This document shows, piece by piece, positions 44,510-54,843 of a stretch of 64,000 bases of DNA. The stretch comes from Caldicellulosiruptor changbaiensis (lineage in GTDB: Bacteria; Bacillota; Thermoanaerobacteria; Caldicellulosiruptorales; Caldicellulosiruptoraceae): contig NZ_CP034791.1 in NCBI RefSeq assembly GCF_003999255.1, forward strand, positions 1,962,501 through 2,026,500, in the 5' to 3' direction. Within the stretch, counting starts at the first letter, position 1. Every line of letters starts with the position of its first letter. The position numbers were made by a program, and so were the translations under genes. The notes under the pieces are model-generated. The model saw only the letters and a list, made by a program, of their open reading frames with translations, had not been told where the DNA came from and searched no databases.

Positions 44510-46975
44510 TTAAATCTTTAAATAAAATCCTGTTCTTTCATAAAATTCATTTGCAATTTTATCTACAATACCCTCTGAAACTTCCTCAGCCAATTTTACC
44601 CTAACTTCTCTTGTTGTAGGATAAATACTTGGATTTTTTACCAAATCGATGTTATGCCGAGCCAAAATATCTTTCAGAATATTTACCATTTCAACCTGGT
44701 TTATTGTCTGTGAAATCCTTATCTCCCAGCCTGTTTTTTGCGAAAGTTCATTGAGCTTATCTTTGTACTTTTCGGCAACAAAGGGTGTTACAAATGATAG
44801 TTCAATGTATTTTCCACCCTCTTTTATGCTCTTCTTGTAAACCTTGTCTTTTTCATTTTCAAAATACAGGTCTATCAGGAGCAAAGCCTTGTTCTGCTCC
44901 ATCCTGTCTTTATTTTGAAGTCTTGCTGTACAATCCTCTTTATTTTCAATGTCAAATATAAGCTCAATGCCTGTCTCATCAAGAAATTTAGAGCACAGTT
45001 CCTTCATCGAATCAAATTCTTTGTTTGGTTTTACTACAATAGCATTTATCACAGGATTGTATGAAAATTTTAAAAGCTTAACACCTTCATCTTCTAATAA
45101 CTTTTGTAGATATTTTTGAGCATATGTTAGATTTATATTTGGATTTACCTCTACCTTCCACAGGGTCTTTTCCTCAAACTCTTTTATTTTATCTTCAAGC
45201 CTATTTGCTATGTGTGGAAAGTTAAAATAAAAGGTGACCACAACATTTTCGATATCCATTCCAACTTTGTAAAGTCCAAAATCTTTAAACATTTCAAAAG
45301 CAAGTTCTCTCATCTTGTTCTGTTCCATAGGCTTTGGCTTCAGCTTGTCTTCAACTTCAGTTCTTGACAAAATCCTAAAAAGATAAGGTTTTCGTGGATT
45401 TTGCTCAAAATATGGGGAAGATTTTAAAAGTTCAAATACCCTATTTACCTCATCTCTTTCTAAAAACTGTTTCCCATTCCAAATCAGAATTGCATGCTCT
45501 GCTGTAATATGGTTTGCTTCTTGTTTGCTTTCAAGAAGATATTCCCACAAACTTTTGATATTTTCTTCATTCAGAGGTTCAATGTTACTTAGTTTTTTGA
45601 CATTGAAAAATGAAAGCTGTCTTCTTGGCTTTTCAATTGAAATTGTATTCATCTCTCCATTTTGCGGAATTAAAACAGCACTTTCTATCTCTTTTATTGC
45701 CATATCCGATAGTTGCGAAATTGCCTCCTCACTTCCATGAGCAAAAACTACAGTTTTTGGTTTTAGCATTGCTAAAAATCCTAATATACTATCCCTGTCT
45801 GCATGTGCAGAAAGACCATACTTTTCAACCTTGCACTTTACTTCATATTCCTTGCCATTTAGTTCAATCTTTCTCTCACTCTCTGGAAGCTCAGTCAGTT
45901 CAAGAAGTTTCCTGCCCGGCGACTCTTCGTCTTGATATCCTGTAATTGCAATCAGCGCATTTTGATTTTCTACTAATTTCTCTGCATAGAATACAGAAGG
46001 ACCGCCAGTTAACATTCCTGAGCTTGAAATGATAACACATGGGTCTGATGAGGACATAATCTCTTCTCTTTGTTTTTTGTCAGTAATTATATCGATGTTA
46101 TCTGATAAAAAAATCTCTTCACCTTTCAATACTTTTTTGTAATATCTTGAAGACAAAAATGTTGGATTGTTTTTATAAACTCTTATGACTTCTCTTACCA
46201 TTCCATCAATAAATACATTGAACTCTACTTTTTTCTTTTTCATGTAGTTTCTTAAAATCAAAATTATCTCCTGCGCTCTTCCAATTGCAAATGCAGGAAT
46301 TAAAACTTTGCCTCCTTTTGAAATAAATTCGTATATACTGTTAAATAGTCTTTCCTCCTCATAGTTTCTGTTGGTATGAAGCCTGTCACCATAGGTTGAC
46401 TCACAAATTACAACATCTGGTCTTATTTTAGGAATTGATGCTTTGTCAACAGTAAGCTGCTTGTCAGTGGAAAAATCTCCTGTGTATAGAACACTCCCTT
46501 CCTGAGTTTGTATAAAAATCATCGAAGCACCAAGGATATGTCCTGCAGGGAAAAAAGTAACCTTTATCCCTTCTAAAGGCTCAAATGTACAATTAAACCC
46601 GTATGTGATTGTTCTATCAAGTAAATCTTCAACATTCTTTTCTGCATAAATAGGAATCTCATCTTCTTTTGAGTCCATAATCTTTAAGCTGTCGTACAAA
46701 AGCACTTTTATCAAATCTTTTGTTGGCTGATTGGTATAGAAGAATATATGAGGATACTCTCTTGCAATAAGCGGAAGACTCCCTATGTGGTCAAGGTGAG
46801 CATGTGAAATAAGACAGATATCAGCCCCACCAAGCTCGCGAAGAAGTTGCAAGTTTGGTAGCTTGTCTTCTTTCATTCTTATGCCAGAGTCAACTAAGAT
46901 GTTCTTGCCACCAGCTTTAATTAAAACACAAGATGCACCAACCTCTTTAGCACCACCTAAGAAAACTATCTCCAT
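44510..46975 (-). CDS. Beta-CASP metallo-beta-lactamase nuclease with duplicated C-terminal unit
   Basis: An 821-residue protein. Residues 1-450 form an MBL/beta-CASP nuclease core of the CPSF type: [39 protein letters not shown] and the late [10 protein letters not shown] and VVFAHGSEE. These residues are intact, so RNase activity is expected. The C-terminal 350 residues are unusual: a linker, then two related units near residues 565-690 and 695-821, each with a F-x-x-P-x-(I/V)-A pattern, a D-K-(I/L)-x-E motif and K-T-x-W-(K/E). They may bind RNA. ATG at 46975. Co-oriented with a DMT transporter gene upstream. Confidence 0.88.
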   Translation of the reverse strand: MEIVFLGGAKEVGASCVLIKAGGKNILVDSGIRMKEDKLPNLQLLRELGGADICLISHAHLDHIGSLPLIAREYPHIFFYTNQPTKDLIKVLLYDSLKIMDSKEDEIPIYAEKNVEDLLDRTITYGFNCTFEPLEGIKVTFFPAGHILGASMIFIQTQEGSVLYTGDFSTDKQLTVDKASIPKIRPDVVICESTYGDRLHTNRNYEEERLFNSIYEFISKGGKVLIPAFAIGRAQEIILILRNYMKKKKVEFNVFIDGMVREVIRVYKNNPTFLSSRYYKKVLKGEEIFLSDNIDIITDKKQREEIMSSSDPCVIISSSGMLTGGPSVFYAEKLVENQNALIAITGYQDEESPGRKLLELTELPESERKIELNGKEYEVKCKVEKYGLSAHADRDSILGFLAMLKPKTVVFAHGSEEAISQLSDMAIKEIESAVLIPQNGEMNTISIEKPRRQLSFFNVKKLSNIEPLNEENIKSLWEYLLESKQEANHITAEHAILIWNGKQFLERDEVNRVFELLKSSPYFEQNPRKPYLFRILSRTEVEDKLKPKPMEQNKMRELAFEMFKDFGLYKVGMDIENVVVTFYFNFPHIANRLEDKIKEFEEKTLWKVEVNPNINLTYAQKYLQKLLEDEGVKLLKFSYNPVINAIVVKPNKEFDSMKELCSKFLDETGIELIFDIENKEDCTARLQNKDRMEQNKALLLIDLYFENEKDKVYKKSIKEGGKYIELSFVTPFVAEKYKDKLNELSQKTGWEIRISQTINQVEMVNILKDILARHNIDLVKNPSIYPTTREVRVKLAEEVSEGIVDKIANEFYERTGFYLKI

Positions 46976-46979
46976 TTTT

Positions 46980-47912
46980 TCAGCTCAACTCCATATCCAG
47001 ATTTTTATTAAAGCTTAGCTCAGCTATGACCATACCAATTAAGATTAAACCACATCCTATGTAAGAAATCAAAGGCAAAATTTCAGTTGTGTGAGTAACT
47101 GTAGAAGGAATTAATGCAGAAAATATCGCACCAAACACAGGTTCGGCAGAGAATATCAAAGCCGTGTGAGTTGGTGTTGTGTATTTTTGAACAAAAACTT
47201 GTGCTGTAAAAGCAAGAGCCGTTCCAAAAATGCCTGTGATTAAGATTGTAAGTATTGAATTTAATGTAAGCTTGATACTAAAAGGATTTACTCCAAAAAA
47301 CAAAGAAAAAATAATATACAAAACAGCAGCGCTCATGAGCTGAAATATTGCAATGTTGATTGTACTCACATCTTCTTTTGATGTAAAGATGTCAATGAAT
47401 ATAATCTGAAAGACAAATCCAAAGTCTGCAAGCAAGGTAAGAAAATCTCCAAAATTAAAATGTGAGATTTTAGCTCCATTTAAAAGGAAGAGCCCTACAA
47501 AAGCAAAAATTACACCAACTATGACATTTACTCTGGGAATCTTTCTTTCAATTATACCTGCAAAAATAGGCACTAAAACTACTGTCAAACCTGTTATAAA
47601 CGCTGATTTTGATGCGTACGTGTATTTTAATCCCACAACCTGCAGAGCCATTCCTAAGAAAAGAAAAAAACCAATTATGCTTCCATAAACTATTTCTTTT
47701 GGTTTTAATTTTTTAAGATTTCTCCAGAATATTGCTGTGACAACAAGCCATGCTAACAAAAACCTTATTGCCAAAAATGTCAAAGGATGAAGCTGGGAGA
47801 TTGTATTCTTCATAAGTACAAATGAACTTCCCCACACCATTGTGACAAAAAGAAGTATTCCATCCGCTAAAATCCTTTTTCTTGTGCTCAATTTAATACT
47901 TCTTCCTTTCAT
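46980..47912 (-). CDS. EamA/DMT-family transporter
   Basis: A 310-residue membrane protein with about ten hydrophobic segments and two EamA repeats, starting with ILLFVTMVWGSSFVLMK and LHPLTFLAIRFLLAWLVV. SAEPVFGAIFSALI marks the second repeat. Members export amino acids or other metabolites; the substrate is not evident. ATG at 47912. Confidence 0.88.
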   Translation of the reverse strand: MKGRSIKLSTRKRILADGILLFVTMVWGSSFVLMKNTISQLHPLTFLAIRFLLAWLVVTAIFWRNLKKLKPKEIVYGSIIGFFLFLGMALQVVGLKYTYASKSAFITGLTVVLVPIFAGIIERKIPRVNVIVGVIFAFVGLFLLNGAKISHFNFGDFLTLLADFGFVFQIIFIDIFTSKEDVSTINIAIFQLMSAAVLYIIFSLFFGVNPFSIKLTLNSILTILITGIFGTALAFTAQVFVQKYTTPTHTALIFSAEPVFGAIFSALIPSTVTHTTEILPLISYIGCGLILIGMVIAELSFNKNLDMELS

Positions 47913-47932
47913 TTAAAATTTTGTAAACAAAC

Positions 47933-47974
47933 TTAAAGGGCTGCCAATATTGCTCTTCAGACAGCCCCTTTAAA
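47933..47974 (-). terminator. Terminator of the amino-acid transporter operon
   Basis: On the minus strand AAAGGGGCTGTC pairs with GGCAGCCCTTT, followed by a weak T-rich tail. Confidence 0.75.
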
Positions 47975-48008
47975 AATCCAGCTAAACAGTTTATTTTCTT
48001 TAAACTGT

Positions 48009-48776
48009 TCACAATATCTTTTGCAAAAACTGTCTTGTTCTCTCTTCTTTCGGGTTTGTAAAAATCTCATCCGGAAGCCCCTCTTCGATTATCCTCCCTT
48101 TGTCCATAAACACAACCCTGTCAGCAACCTCTCTTGCAAACCCCATCTCGTGAGTTACAACAAGCATTGTCATTCCTTCATTTGCAAGCTCTTTCATAAC
48201 GTTCAAAACCTCGCCGACAAGTTCAGGGTCGAGTGCCGATGTCGGCTCATCAAACAGCATCACTTTAGGTTTCATGGCTAAAGCTCTTGCAATAGCAACT
48301 CTTTGCTGCTGCCCACCAGAAAGCTGAGCAGGGTATGAATTTGCCTTATCTTTTAATCCCACCTTATCAAGAAGCTCAAGCCCAATCTCAATTGCTTCTT
48401 CCTTTTTCATTTTATTGACAACAATCGGACCAATTATGACATTCTCAAGTGCTGTCATGTGAGGGAAAAGGTTAAATCGCTGAAACACCATCCCTATCTG
48501 AGAACAAAACTTTGCTATCTCCTTTGGGCTGTGCTTTTTGTGTTTTTCATGAAGCCTTTTGTCTTCAATCACAAACCCATCAATCTCGATGTACCCTGAG
48601 TTAATCCTCTCTAAGTGATTAAGACACCTCAAAAAAGTGCTCTTGCCTGAACCAGAAGGTCCTATAATTACTACAACCTCTCCTCTGTCAACTTCCAATG
48701 AAATCTTGTCCAATATGAGGTTGTGTCCAAAGTATTTGACGATGTCCTTTGCTATTATCATCTTCTTTTTTGTCAT
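48009..48776 (-). CDS. glnQ: Polar amino-acid ABC transporter ATPase
   Basis: A GlnQ/ArtM-type ATPase. Walker A is GPSGSGKST, the signature [15 protein letters not shown], Walker [16 protein letters not shown], with [19 protein letters not shown] downstream. I place the start at ATG 48776, four bases after the permease stop, with AAGGA upstream; this gives 255 residues, the usual size. The longer reading from 48812 overlaps the permease gene. Confidence 0.93.
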   Translation of the reverse strand: MTKKKMIIAKDIVKYFGHNLILDKISLEVDRGEVVVIIGPSGSGKSTFLRCLNHLERINSGYIEIDGFVIEDKRLHEKHKKHSPKEIAKFCSQIGMVFQRFNLFPHMTALENVIIGPIVVNKMKKEEAIEIGLELLDKVGLKDKANSYPAQLSGGQQQRVAIARALAMKPKVMLFDEPTSALDPELVGEVLNVMKELANEGMTMLVVTHEMGFAREVADRVVFMDKGRIIEEGLPDEIFTNPKEERTRQFLQKIL

Positions 48777-48777
48777 C

Positions 48778-49440
48778 TCACTGTCCTTCATATCTCCCCA
48801 GCCTCTTTTCAAGCCAATTAAATATTGTGGAAAAAACTGTGGTGAGTGCTAAATAAATAATAAGCGCAGCAATATAAATCTCTGCATCCCTTCCTGTTTG
48901 AGATGCTTTTAGCTGTGCTGCACGCATTAGTTCAACCATTCCTATTGTTGACACAAGTGATGAGTCTTTCAATAGCGCAATAAATTCATTGCCAATAGGT
49001 GGTATAAGTCTTTTGTATGTCTGTGGCACAATTACATACCTCATTGTCTGAAGGTATGTCATACCCAAGGCTTTTGCTGCTTCATACTGACCTTTGTCAA
49101 TAGACAAAATAGCAGCTCTTATTATCTCTGCTGTGTATGCCCCAGAGTTAATAATAAGAGCAATTGCTCCTGCCAAAAAAGCAGGCAGTGTAAGTGCGGG
49201 AATAATTTTGGGAAGACCATAGTAAATGAAGAATATCTGCAAAAGTAGCGGAGTACCTCTAAATAGCCAAACATAAAAGCTACCTATTAAATTTAAAATT
49301 TTCAGCTTCGAAATTCTAAACAGCGCTGCAATCAGTCCAAAAACAAGCCCAATTGTTACTGCAATTGCAGTAAGCTCGATTGTAACAACGCTTGCTTTCA
49401 AAAGCACAGGGAAGTATTTTATTATGACATTTTCAGCCAA
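48778..49440 (-). CDS. glnP: Polar amino-acid ABC transporter permease
   Basis: A 220-residue permease with the HisM/GlnP family features: [33 protein letters not shown], the coupling motif [20 protein letters not shown] and [22 protein letters not shown] start at 49440 after AGGTGG. It forms a homodimeric channel with GlnQ. Confidence 0.93.
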   Translation of the reverse strand: MAENVIIKYFPVLLKASVVTIELTAIAVTIGLVFGLIAALFRISKLKILNLIGSFYVWLFRGTPLLLQIFFIYYGLPKIIPALTLPAFLAGAIALIINSGAYTAEIIRAAILSIDKGQYEAAKALGMTYLQTMRYVIVPQTYKRLIPPIGNEFIALLKDSSLVSTIGMVELMRAAQLKASQTGRDAEIYIAALIIYLALTTVFSTIFNWLEKRLGRYEGQ

Positions 49441-49456
49441 CTTTTGCCACCTCTAT

Positions 49457-50266
49457 TTACTTGGTAATATCTTCGCCAAACCATTTCTTTGATATCTTTG
49501 CGATAGTTCCATCTTCCTTTAGCTGATTCAAAATCTTTTGAATCTCTTCATAAAGATCTTTATCCTCTTTTCTGAGTGCAATACCAACAGGCTCCTTTTC
49601 AAGCTCAGCTGGTGCTATATCAAACTTTTCAGGGTTTTGTTTTTTGTAGTAATATGCAACAACACTATCAATTACAACAGCCTTTATTCTCCCAATGTCC
49701 AGATCATTAAAAGCATCAGTAATCCTCTCATACCTTGTTACATCTTTTTCATAGTTTATAAACTTCATCTTTTGAACAGCACTATCACCTGTGGTGTTTG
49801 CCTGAACACCTATCTTAATACCTTTCAAATCTTCAAAACTCTTAATAGAGGTATCGCCTTTTTTAACAGCAATAACCTGACGAATATAAAGGTATGGGCC
49901 AGCTAAGTTAAATGCCTTCTTTCTTTCATCTGTAATACTAAAGCATGAAATTATGGCATCAAATTTCTTGGATTTGAGAGCACTTTGAATCCCGCTCCAG
50001 TCAACTGCAACAATTTTAAGTTTGGCACCAAGCCTTTTTGCTATTTCATTTGCAAGGTCAACATCAAACCCAACTGTGTTGTTGTTATCATCTGTAAACT
50101 CCATGGGCGGGAACGTATTGTCCATTCCAACTACAAACTCTTTATTTTGTTTTATTTTTTGCAGTGTGGAAATGTTTTGGTTTTTATTACTACAACCACT
50201 CAAAAATGTAGCTATAAATAGAACAAGTAGACAAATAGTAATTAGTTTTTTATACACCACCTTCAT
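49457..50266 (-). CDS. glnH: Polar amino-acid ABC transporter binding lipoprotein
   Basis: A family 3 extracellular binding protein. The signal peptide ends at the lipobox LSGC. FVVGMDNTFPPMEFTDD, NTVGFDVDLANEIAKRLG and KIGVQANTTGDSAVQ are typical; ALRKEDKDLYEEIQKIL closes the second lobe. Substrate is an amino acid, probably glutamine or arginine. The start is ATG 50266, but AGGAG is only one base away, so the in-frame GTG at 50260 is equally possible. Confidence 0.92.
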   Translation of the reverse strand: MKVVYKKLITICLLVLFIATFLSGCSNKNQNISTLQKIKQNKEFVVGMDNTFPPMEFTDDNNNTVGFDVDLANEIAKRLGAKLKIVAVDWSGIQSALKSKKFDAIISCFSITDERKKAFNLAGPYLYIRQVIAVKKGDTSIKSFEDLKGIKIGVQANTTGDSAVQKMKFINYEKDVTRYERITDAFNDLDIGRIKAVVIDSVVAYYYKKQNPEKFDIAPAELEKEPVGIALRKEDKDLYEEIQKILNQLKEDGTIAKISKKWFGEDITK

Positions 50267-50304
50267 ACTCCTTTCGTTGGTCAGATTTATAAACATACGT
50301 TATA

Positions 50305-50332
50305 ATTATACACCCATTTTTGTTTTTATCAA
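50305..50332 (-). promoter_or_regulatory. Promoter of the glnHPQ operon
   Basis: On the minus strand TTGATA (50332-50327) and TATAAT (50310-50305), spaced 16 bases, about 40 bases ahead of glnH. Confidence 0.7.
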
Positions 50333-50358
50333 TACCTTATTTCTGGCTCTCATTGTAC

Positions 50359-51186
50359 CTATCTTAATACAGCTTTGCTCAAAATGTATGCAATCCACTC
50401 ACGTGTTGCAAAGCTATTCAATTTTAAAACATTTATCTCTTTTTCGCTCAGAAGATTATTGTCAATAAAGGCATTTATATAATCATTTGCCCACGACTTA
50501 TAATCTTTCTTTGAAACAGCCTCTAATTTTAAATATCTTGCAATAATAGTAATTGCCTGCTCATAAGTAATGCCATCTTGTGGCTTAAAGTACAAAACCC
50601 CATTTTTGCCTTTCACACCTGTTAATATCCCCATTTTAGCCAAAGTTTCAATCTCATTTTTCGCCCAGCAATCTTTTATATCTGCAAAAGAATATCTTGT
50701 TACACTTTGATTTGTCTTTATATCAAAAACATTTACAAAAAGCTTTGCAAACTCTTGGCGTGTTACGCCTTTTTTGGGCCTGAAAGTACCATCTTTATAT
50801 CCATCAATCTTTCCAATACTTGCAAGGTATAAGATATAATCTTTATATGGAGAATCTTTAATATCGCTAAACAAAGGGGAACCATTTGAATTTACCAATA
50901 TTACTCTTACCGGCATCAGAAACATGCTTTGTGGTATAAGAACTGTATTTGTGTCAGAAATTAAATTTTTCTTATCTGAAAAATATATACTCACCTGATT
51001 GTCAGAATCCCTGGTAAATCCTTTCACATAATAAGTTTTGTTACTCTTCGAATAAAGCGTCACCTTCATATAATTTGTGCCATTGTAATAATACTCTACC
51101 TTGCACCACACATCAGCTGCAAAAGTTTTGATTGCGCTAAATATTAATAAAATAAAAATGCACAAGCTCAATATTCTTTTTCTCAA
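50359..51186 (-). CDS. SLH-domain surface protein, small
   Basis: A 275-residue exported protein with a signal peptide (ends near FAADVW). An N-terminal beta domain (about 25-100) is followed by SLH repeats: SPYKDYILYLASIGKIDGYK with DGTFRPKKGVTRQEFAKLF, then FADIKDCWAKNEIETLAKMG and a third degenerate copy. SLH domains bind pyruvylated wall polymer and hold proteins in the S-layer. It ends the surface-protein operon. TTG start at 51186. Confidence 0.85.
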   Translation of the reverse strand: MRKRILSLCIFILLIFSAIKTFAADVWCKVEYYYNGTNYMKVTLYSKSNKTYYVKGFTRDSDNQVSIYFSDKKNLISDTNTVLIPQSMFLMPVRVILVNSNGSPLFSDIKDSPYKDYILYLASIGKIDGYKDGTFRPKKGVTRQEFAKLFVNVFDIKTNQSVTRYSFADIKDCWAKNEIETLAKMGILTGVKGKNGVLYFKPQDGITYEQAITIIARYLKLEAVSKKDYKSWANDYINAFIDNNLLSEKEINVLKLNSFATREWIAYILSKAVLR

Positions 51187-51202
51187 TTTTTAAACTGCCC
51201 CC

Positions 51203-54200
51203 TTACTTTCCAGTAATTCTTGAAACAATGTGATAAAACACTGCCAAAACATACTCTCTTGTTGCAGTCTCTTTTGGATTGAACGTCACATAGTCAAAAA
51301 GCCATCCCATTTTATAAGCTTTCTTAATTGAATCAATATATGCATCGTCAACCCCTATCTTATTCCACGCCACATCTTCAGTAGCAATCTTATCACCTGT
51401 GTAAATCTCATAAAATTTAACAAGCATATCAACTGCAGCTTCTTTTGTAAGATAAGAATTATCATCAATGCTGCTAATAAGACCTGCTTTATATGCCTTT
51501 TCTACATATTCACTTATAACCCCAAACCTGTAAAGTTTTTTCTTCTCTGCAAAGTAAACCAAAAATGAAGCCAATTCTAACTTTCCAACAGGATTTTTTA
51601 TGCCTATGGAACTACTTTGGTCATCACTTGGAATGGTTTGAAATAAATAATAGAGTTTTGCTGCATAACTACTTTGTACAATGTCATTGTAAAAGCTTTT
51701 TCTTGTAAGTACAACTGCTTGTGGATAGTTTAAGATGAAAGATACATTTTTGTTATCATTTGAAAGCTTATAAGAACTCGGTAGCTTCCAGTTCATAATA
51801 ACCGGATCAAATACATAAGGTACGATGGTTGACCAAGGTTCCCTATTTGAAATACTAAAACTTATTGGAGAGTTAAAACTGCTAATACCAATTTGCTGTG
51901 TTGATGTCAAGGCCAAAAATTTTATGTCATAAATTTCTGAGATAGCATTTGGTATGTTAAACTTGCTACTGCTCTTTACAAAAGAAAGCTGTACATATAT
52001 ATTACTTGGCGAAAAATTAGAAATGGAAAGCTTTTTTAACTCATCTACATTAAGACTGCTAAAATCAAACTCGGCATTTGCTTCATCCAAGATAACTTGA
52101 CAACTCTTGTTAAGTCTTATAAGTGCACCTAAAACATCATATCTTATCTTTAATACAAACTGCGAAATTACATTATTTGCCCTTTTTGTAAAGTCAATTA
52201 CAACTGGTTTTGAATCTAATGTGCTATTTACGTATTTATAGGTAATTTCAATAGTCATTGTCTTGTTAGAAACATCTTCAGTTATCACCGTAGGAGCTGT
52301 TGTATCTTCAACTGGTTCAACTACCCCTGTGTATTCACTCACATCCTTTTTTGTAACAAATGAGATAATGTCAGTGGCCTGCGACATTTGCCCGTCTGAG
52401 CCAATTGCAAAAAGCCTTGCATAGTAACGTGTGTTGGGCTTGAGCTTCTCAACTTTGTACTCTGTCGCGTCTACATCAGTTGTATACTTTTGCGAGTTTG
52501 TAAAAGCAATGTTATCCGCAACCTCTATCATGTACTTTCTTCCTGTTTCTGCAAGTTCCCATACAAAAACAACATAGTCTTTGCCGTAATCTTTTATTCC
52601 AAAGGCAATTGGCGTCTTTGGTGGTGGCATTTTTTGCGTCTTCCCAAAGACAGGACTACTATAGTCTGAATAAATTCTCTGGTTGTCTTTTATGATATAA
52701 GCTCTTACCCTAAAGTAGTACAATGTATCTGGCTTCAAATCTTTTGCTGTAAAATAACAAATACCTGTTTGATAGTCAATCTCTTTTATAGAAGGCTTGA
52801 AACTATCAGATATTGTTTTCCATCCACTACTATTTTTTATATCCTCCGAAATCTGAATCTCAAAATAGAGGTTTTCCATAAACTGCCATGAAAGTGTTAT
52901 GGTATTGTATGTAGTTGATACTACACTCAAATTTTCGACAATCGGCGGCTTTGAGGGAAGAGGCACTTCATACTTTGCAAGTGTTGTTGCCATAACTACA
53001 TTTGAAGGCAGTGAATAATAGTCTTTGTTGTCTATCCTCCTAATTGCTCTTATGAAAAATACATATCTTGTATCAGGATTTAAATTTCCCACCTTAAAAG
53101 TTATCTTGCCACTTGAGTCAATTTGAGGATTTGAAAGTACAATTCTTTGAAAATTTGTCAAGTCAAGATTTTCTGGGTGAGTAAGGTCCATACCATCCTT
53201 ATAGAGTGCAAAGTTCACCTCATATGATATACTCTGGTCAATTACAGGTGGTTGAGTACCTGCAATGTAAATAGGCGTCCAAGAAAGCGTTACACTATCA
53301 TATGTGCAGTACACCACAGAAAGTGATGTGGGGGTGGTTGGCGGAGCAATATCTCCAGATAGTGTATAGGAGATTGCCATGGCGGGTGTTGATTCTCTGT
53401 ATATGTAAGTACCAGATTCATAGTCGAAGAACCTTTTCTTTACAACTACTTTTAAGACATATACAGTATTTTTTTCAAGTCCAGTAATGTCAAATCTATA
53501 GTAGTCAGTAGGAATGTTGTTGGCATCTTTCTCAATATCAGAATCTTTCATCTGGTAATTGGGAACATATAGAGTAAAGTCTGAGTTTGTATCAATATAC
53601 TTTTTGTAATAAAAGTCATACACAACCTCTTTATCAGAAGGAATCTTAAACCTTAGGGTTATAGTGTCCTGACTTTTTGGAAAAGCTGTCAAATCTTCTA
53701 CTGCTGGTGGAGCATAAGGCAGTGTATAGGGATGTACATACAAATCATTAGACCTTATTGAGACCTTCCTTCCAAATGCATCAATCACATCAACTTGAAT
53801 TCTGAAAAATACATCCTCGGTTATACTCACCATTGCAAAAAACTCATTTGTTGAAACCGTACCAAGCAAGGTTGGTACTTGGTCTTTGCTACCTTTATAT
53901 ATCTCATAATCATTTCCTACAGCAATACTAACCTTTGCCCATTTGAGCCACACTACATTGTCAGCAATTCTTTGGGCCTCTGCCTGAATGTAGGTTGCAG
54001 CCTCGCCAATTATCTTTGGATTTGGCGGGGTGTATGTCTGAGGGTCTCGCCAAATTACCTCAGAGGGTAGATTCCTGGGTAAAATCTTTACATAGTATAA
54101 ACTGCTCGGCGCAAGATTTGTTGCTGTATATTTTAACTTTCTGTTTGGCAGAATCTCAACTCTTCCGCCTGGTTTTTGGCTCTGCAAAAGTGTAATTCTA

Positions 54201-54826
54201 TCCCCGTCAATCTGGTATTTAGTTGGTGTCGTAAAGCTTATATCTTTTGACACATATATATCATAGTCAATCCTTTTTCCTGCATAGTACACATCATCCC
54301 AAACAATGTCAATCGAAGTTTCTGAAGCTGTAGTAGCTTCAACAAATATTGGAGTTAAAAAAACTATGGTATTAGAATAAGATGAGTAATATACAACATT
54401 TCCTGTCTGCTGTTGCAAAACTTTTACTGCTCTTATCTTTGCATAGAAGATTGTACCACTTGGTATTTTTTGCCCATCGGGAAGTCCTTGAACTTTATAA
54501 ACATAATTTTGCTCATTTGTTACAGTCAAATTTGGGTCCACGTTTTTGTAGATTGTATATACATAGCTGAACTTGTTAGGGTCATCCCCTAAGTATAGCT
54601 CGAAATAGTTAAAATCAGAATAAGAATATTGCCATGAAAAATATACTGTAATTGTACCGTCTTGCCCAACCTCTATTCTTGGCAGATTATTTTGCATTAC
54701 AATAGAAAGCTGCTGGGGTGCAGGAAGTACAATTGCAGTCTGGGATAAAACTGTTAATGGTATTAAACTAAAAATAAAAGAAATCAATAAAAATATGCAA
54801 ATTAGTTTTTTAGCAAAAAGTCTCAT
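51203..54826 (-). CDS. Large FN3-array surface protein with SLH-like C-terminus
   Basis: A 1207-residue exported protein. After a signal peptide (ends near VLSQTA) come about seven fibronectin type III repeats, recognisable by the recurring NTxYYxxVRA strand, for example LKPDTLYYFRVRAYI and LKPNTRYYARLFAIG. Residues about 850-1050 form a beta domain (VVIDFTKRANNVISQFVLKI), and the end is SLH-like (FGVISEYVEKAYKAGLISS, KAYKMGWLFDYVTFNPKETA). It probably lies on the cell surface as a structural or binding protein. Paralogous to the next gene upstream. Confidence 0.85.
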   Translation of the reverse strand: MRLFAKKLICIFLLISFIFSLIPLTVLSQTAIVLPAPQQLSIVMQNNLPRIEVGQDGTITVYFSWQYSYSDFNYFELYLGDDPNKFSYVYTIYKNVDPNLTVTNEQNYVYKVQGLPDGQKIPSGTIFYAKIRAVKVLQQQTGNVVYYSSYSNTIVFLTPIFVEATTASETSIDIVWDDVYYAGKRIDYDIYVSKDISFTTPTKYQIDGDRITLLQSQKPGGRVEILPNRKLKYTATNLAPSSLYYVKILPRNLPSEVIWRDPQTYTPPNPKIIGEAATYIQAEAQRIADNVVWLKWAKVSIAVGNDYEIYKGSKDQVPTLLGTVSTNEFFAMVSITEDVFFRIQVDVIDAFGRKVSIRSNDLYVHPYTLPYAPPAVEDLTAFPKSQDTITLRFKIPSDKEVVYDFYYKKYIDTNSDFTLYVPNYQMKDSDIEKDANNIPTDYYRFDITGLEKNTVYVLKVVVKKRFFDYESGTYIYRESTPAMAISYTLSGDIAPPTTPTSLSVVYCTYDSVTLSWTPIYIAGTQPPVIDQSISYEVNFALYKDGMDLTHPENLDLTNFQRIVLSNPQIDSSGKITFKVGNLNPDTRYVFFIRAIRRIDNKDYYSLPSNVVMATTLAKYEVPLPSKPPIVENLSVVSTTYNTITLSWQFMENLYFEIQISEDIKNSSGWKTISDSFKPSIKEIDYQTGICYFTAKDLKPDTLYYFRVRAYIIKDNQRIYSDYSSPVFGKTQKMPPPKTPIAFGIKDYGKDYVVFVWELAETGRKYMIEVADNIAFTNSQKYTTDVDATEYKVEKLKPNTRYYARLFAIGSDGQMSQATDIISFVTKKDVSEYTGVVEPVEDTTAPTVITEDVSNKTMTIEITYKYVNSTLDSKPVVIDFTKRANNVISQFVLKIRYDVLGALIRLNKSCQVILDEANAEFDFSSLNVDELKKLSISNFSPSNIYVQLSFVKSSSKFNIPNAISEIYDIKFLALTSTQQIGISSFNSPISFSISNREPWSTIVPYVFDPVIMNWKLPSSYKLSNDNKNVSFILNYPQAVVLTRKSFYNDIVQSSYAAKLYYLFQTIPSDDQSSSIGIKNPVGKLELASFLVYFAEKKKLYRFGVISEYVEKAYKAGLISSIDDNSYLTKEAAVDMLVKFYEIYTGDKIATEDVAWNKIGVDDAYIDSIKKAYKMGWLFDYVTFNPKETATREYVLAVFYHIVSRITGK

Positions 54827-54843
54827 TTGGAATCACCCATTCT

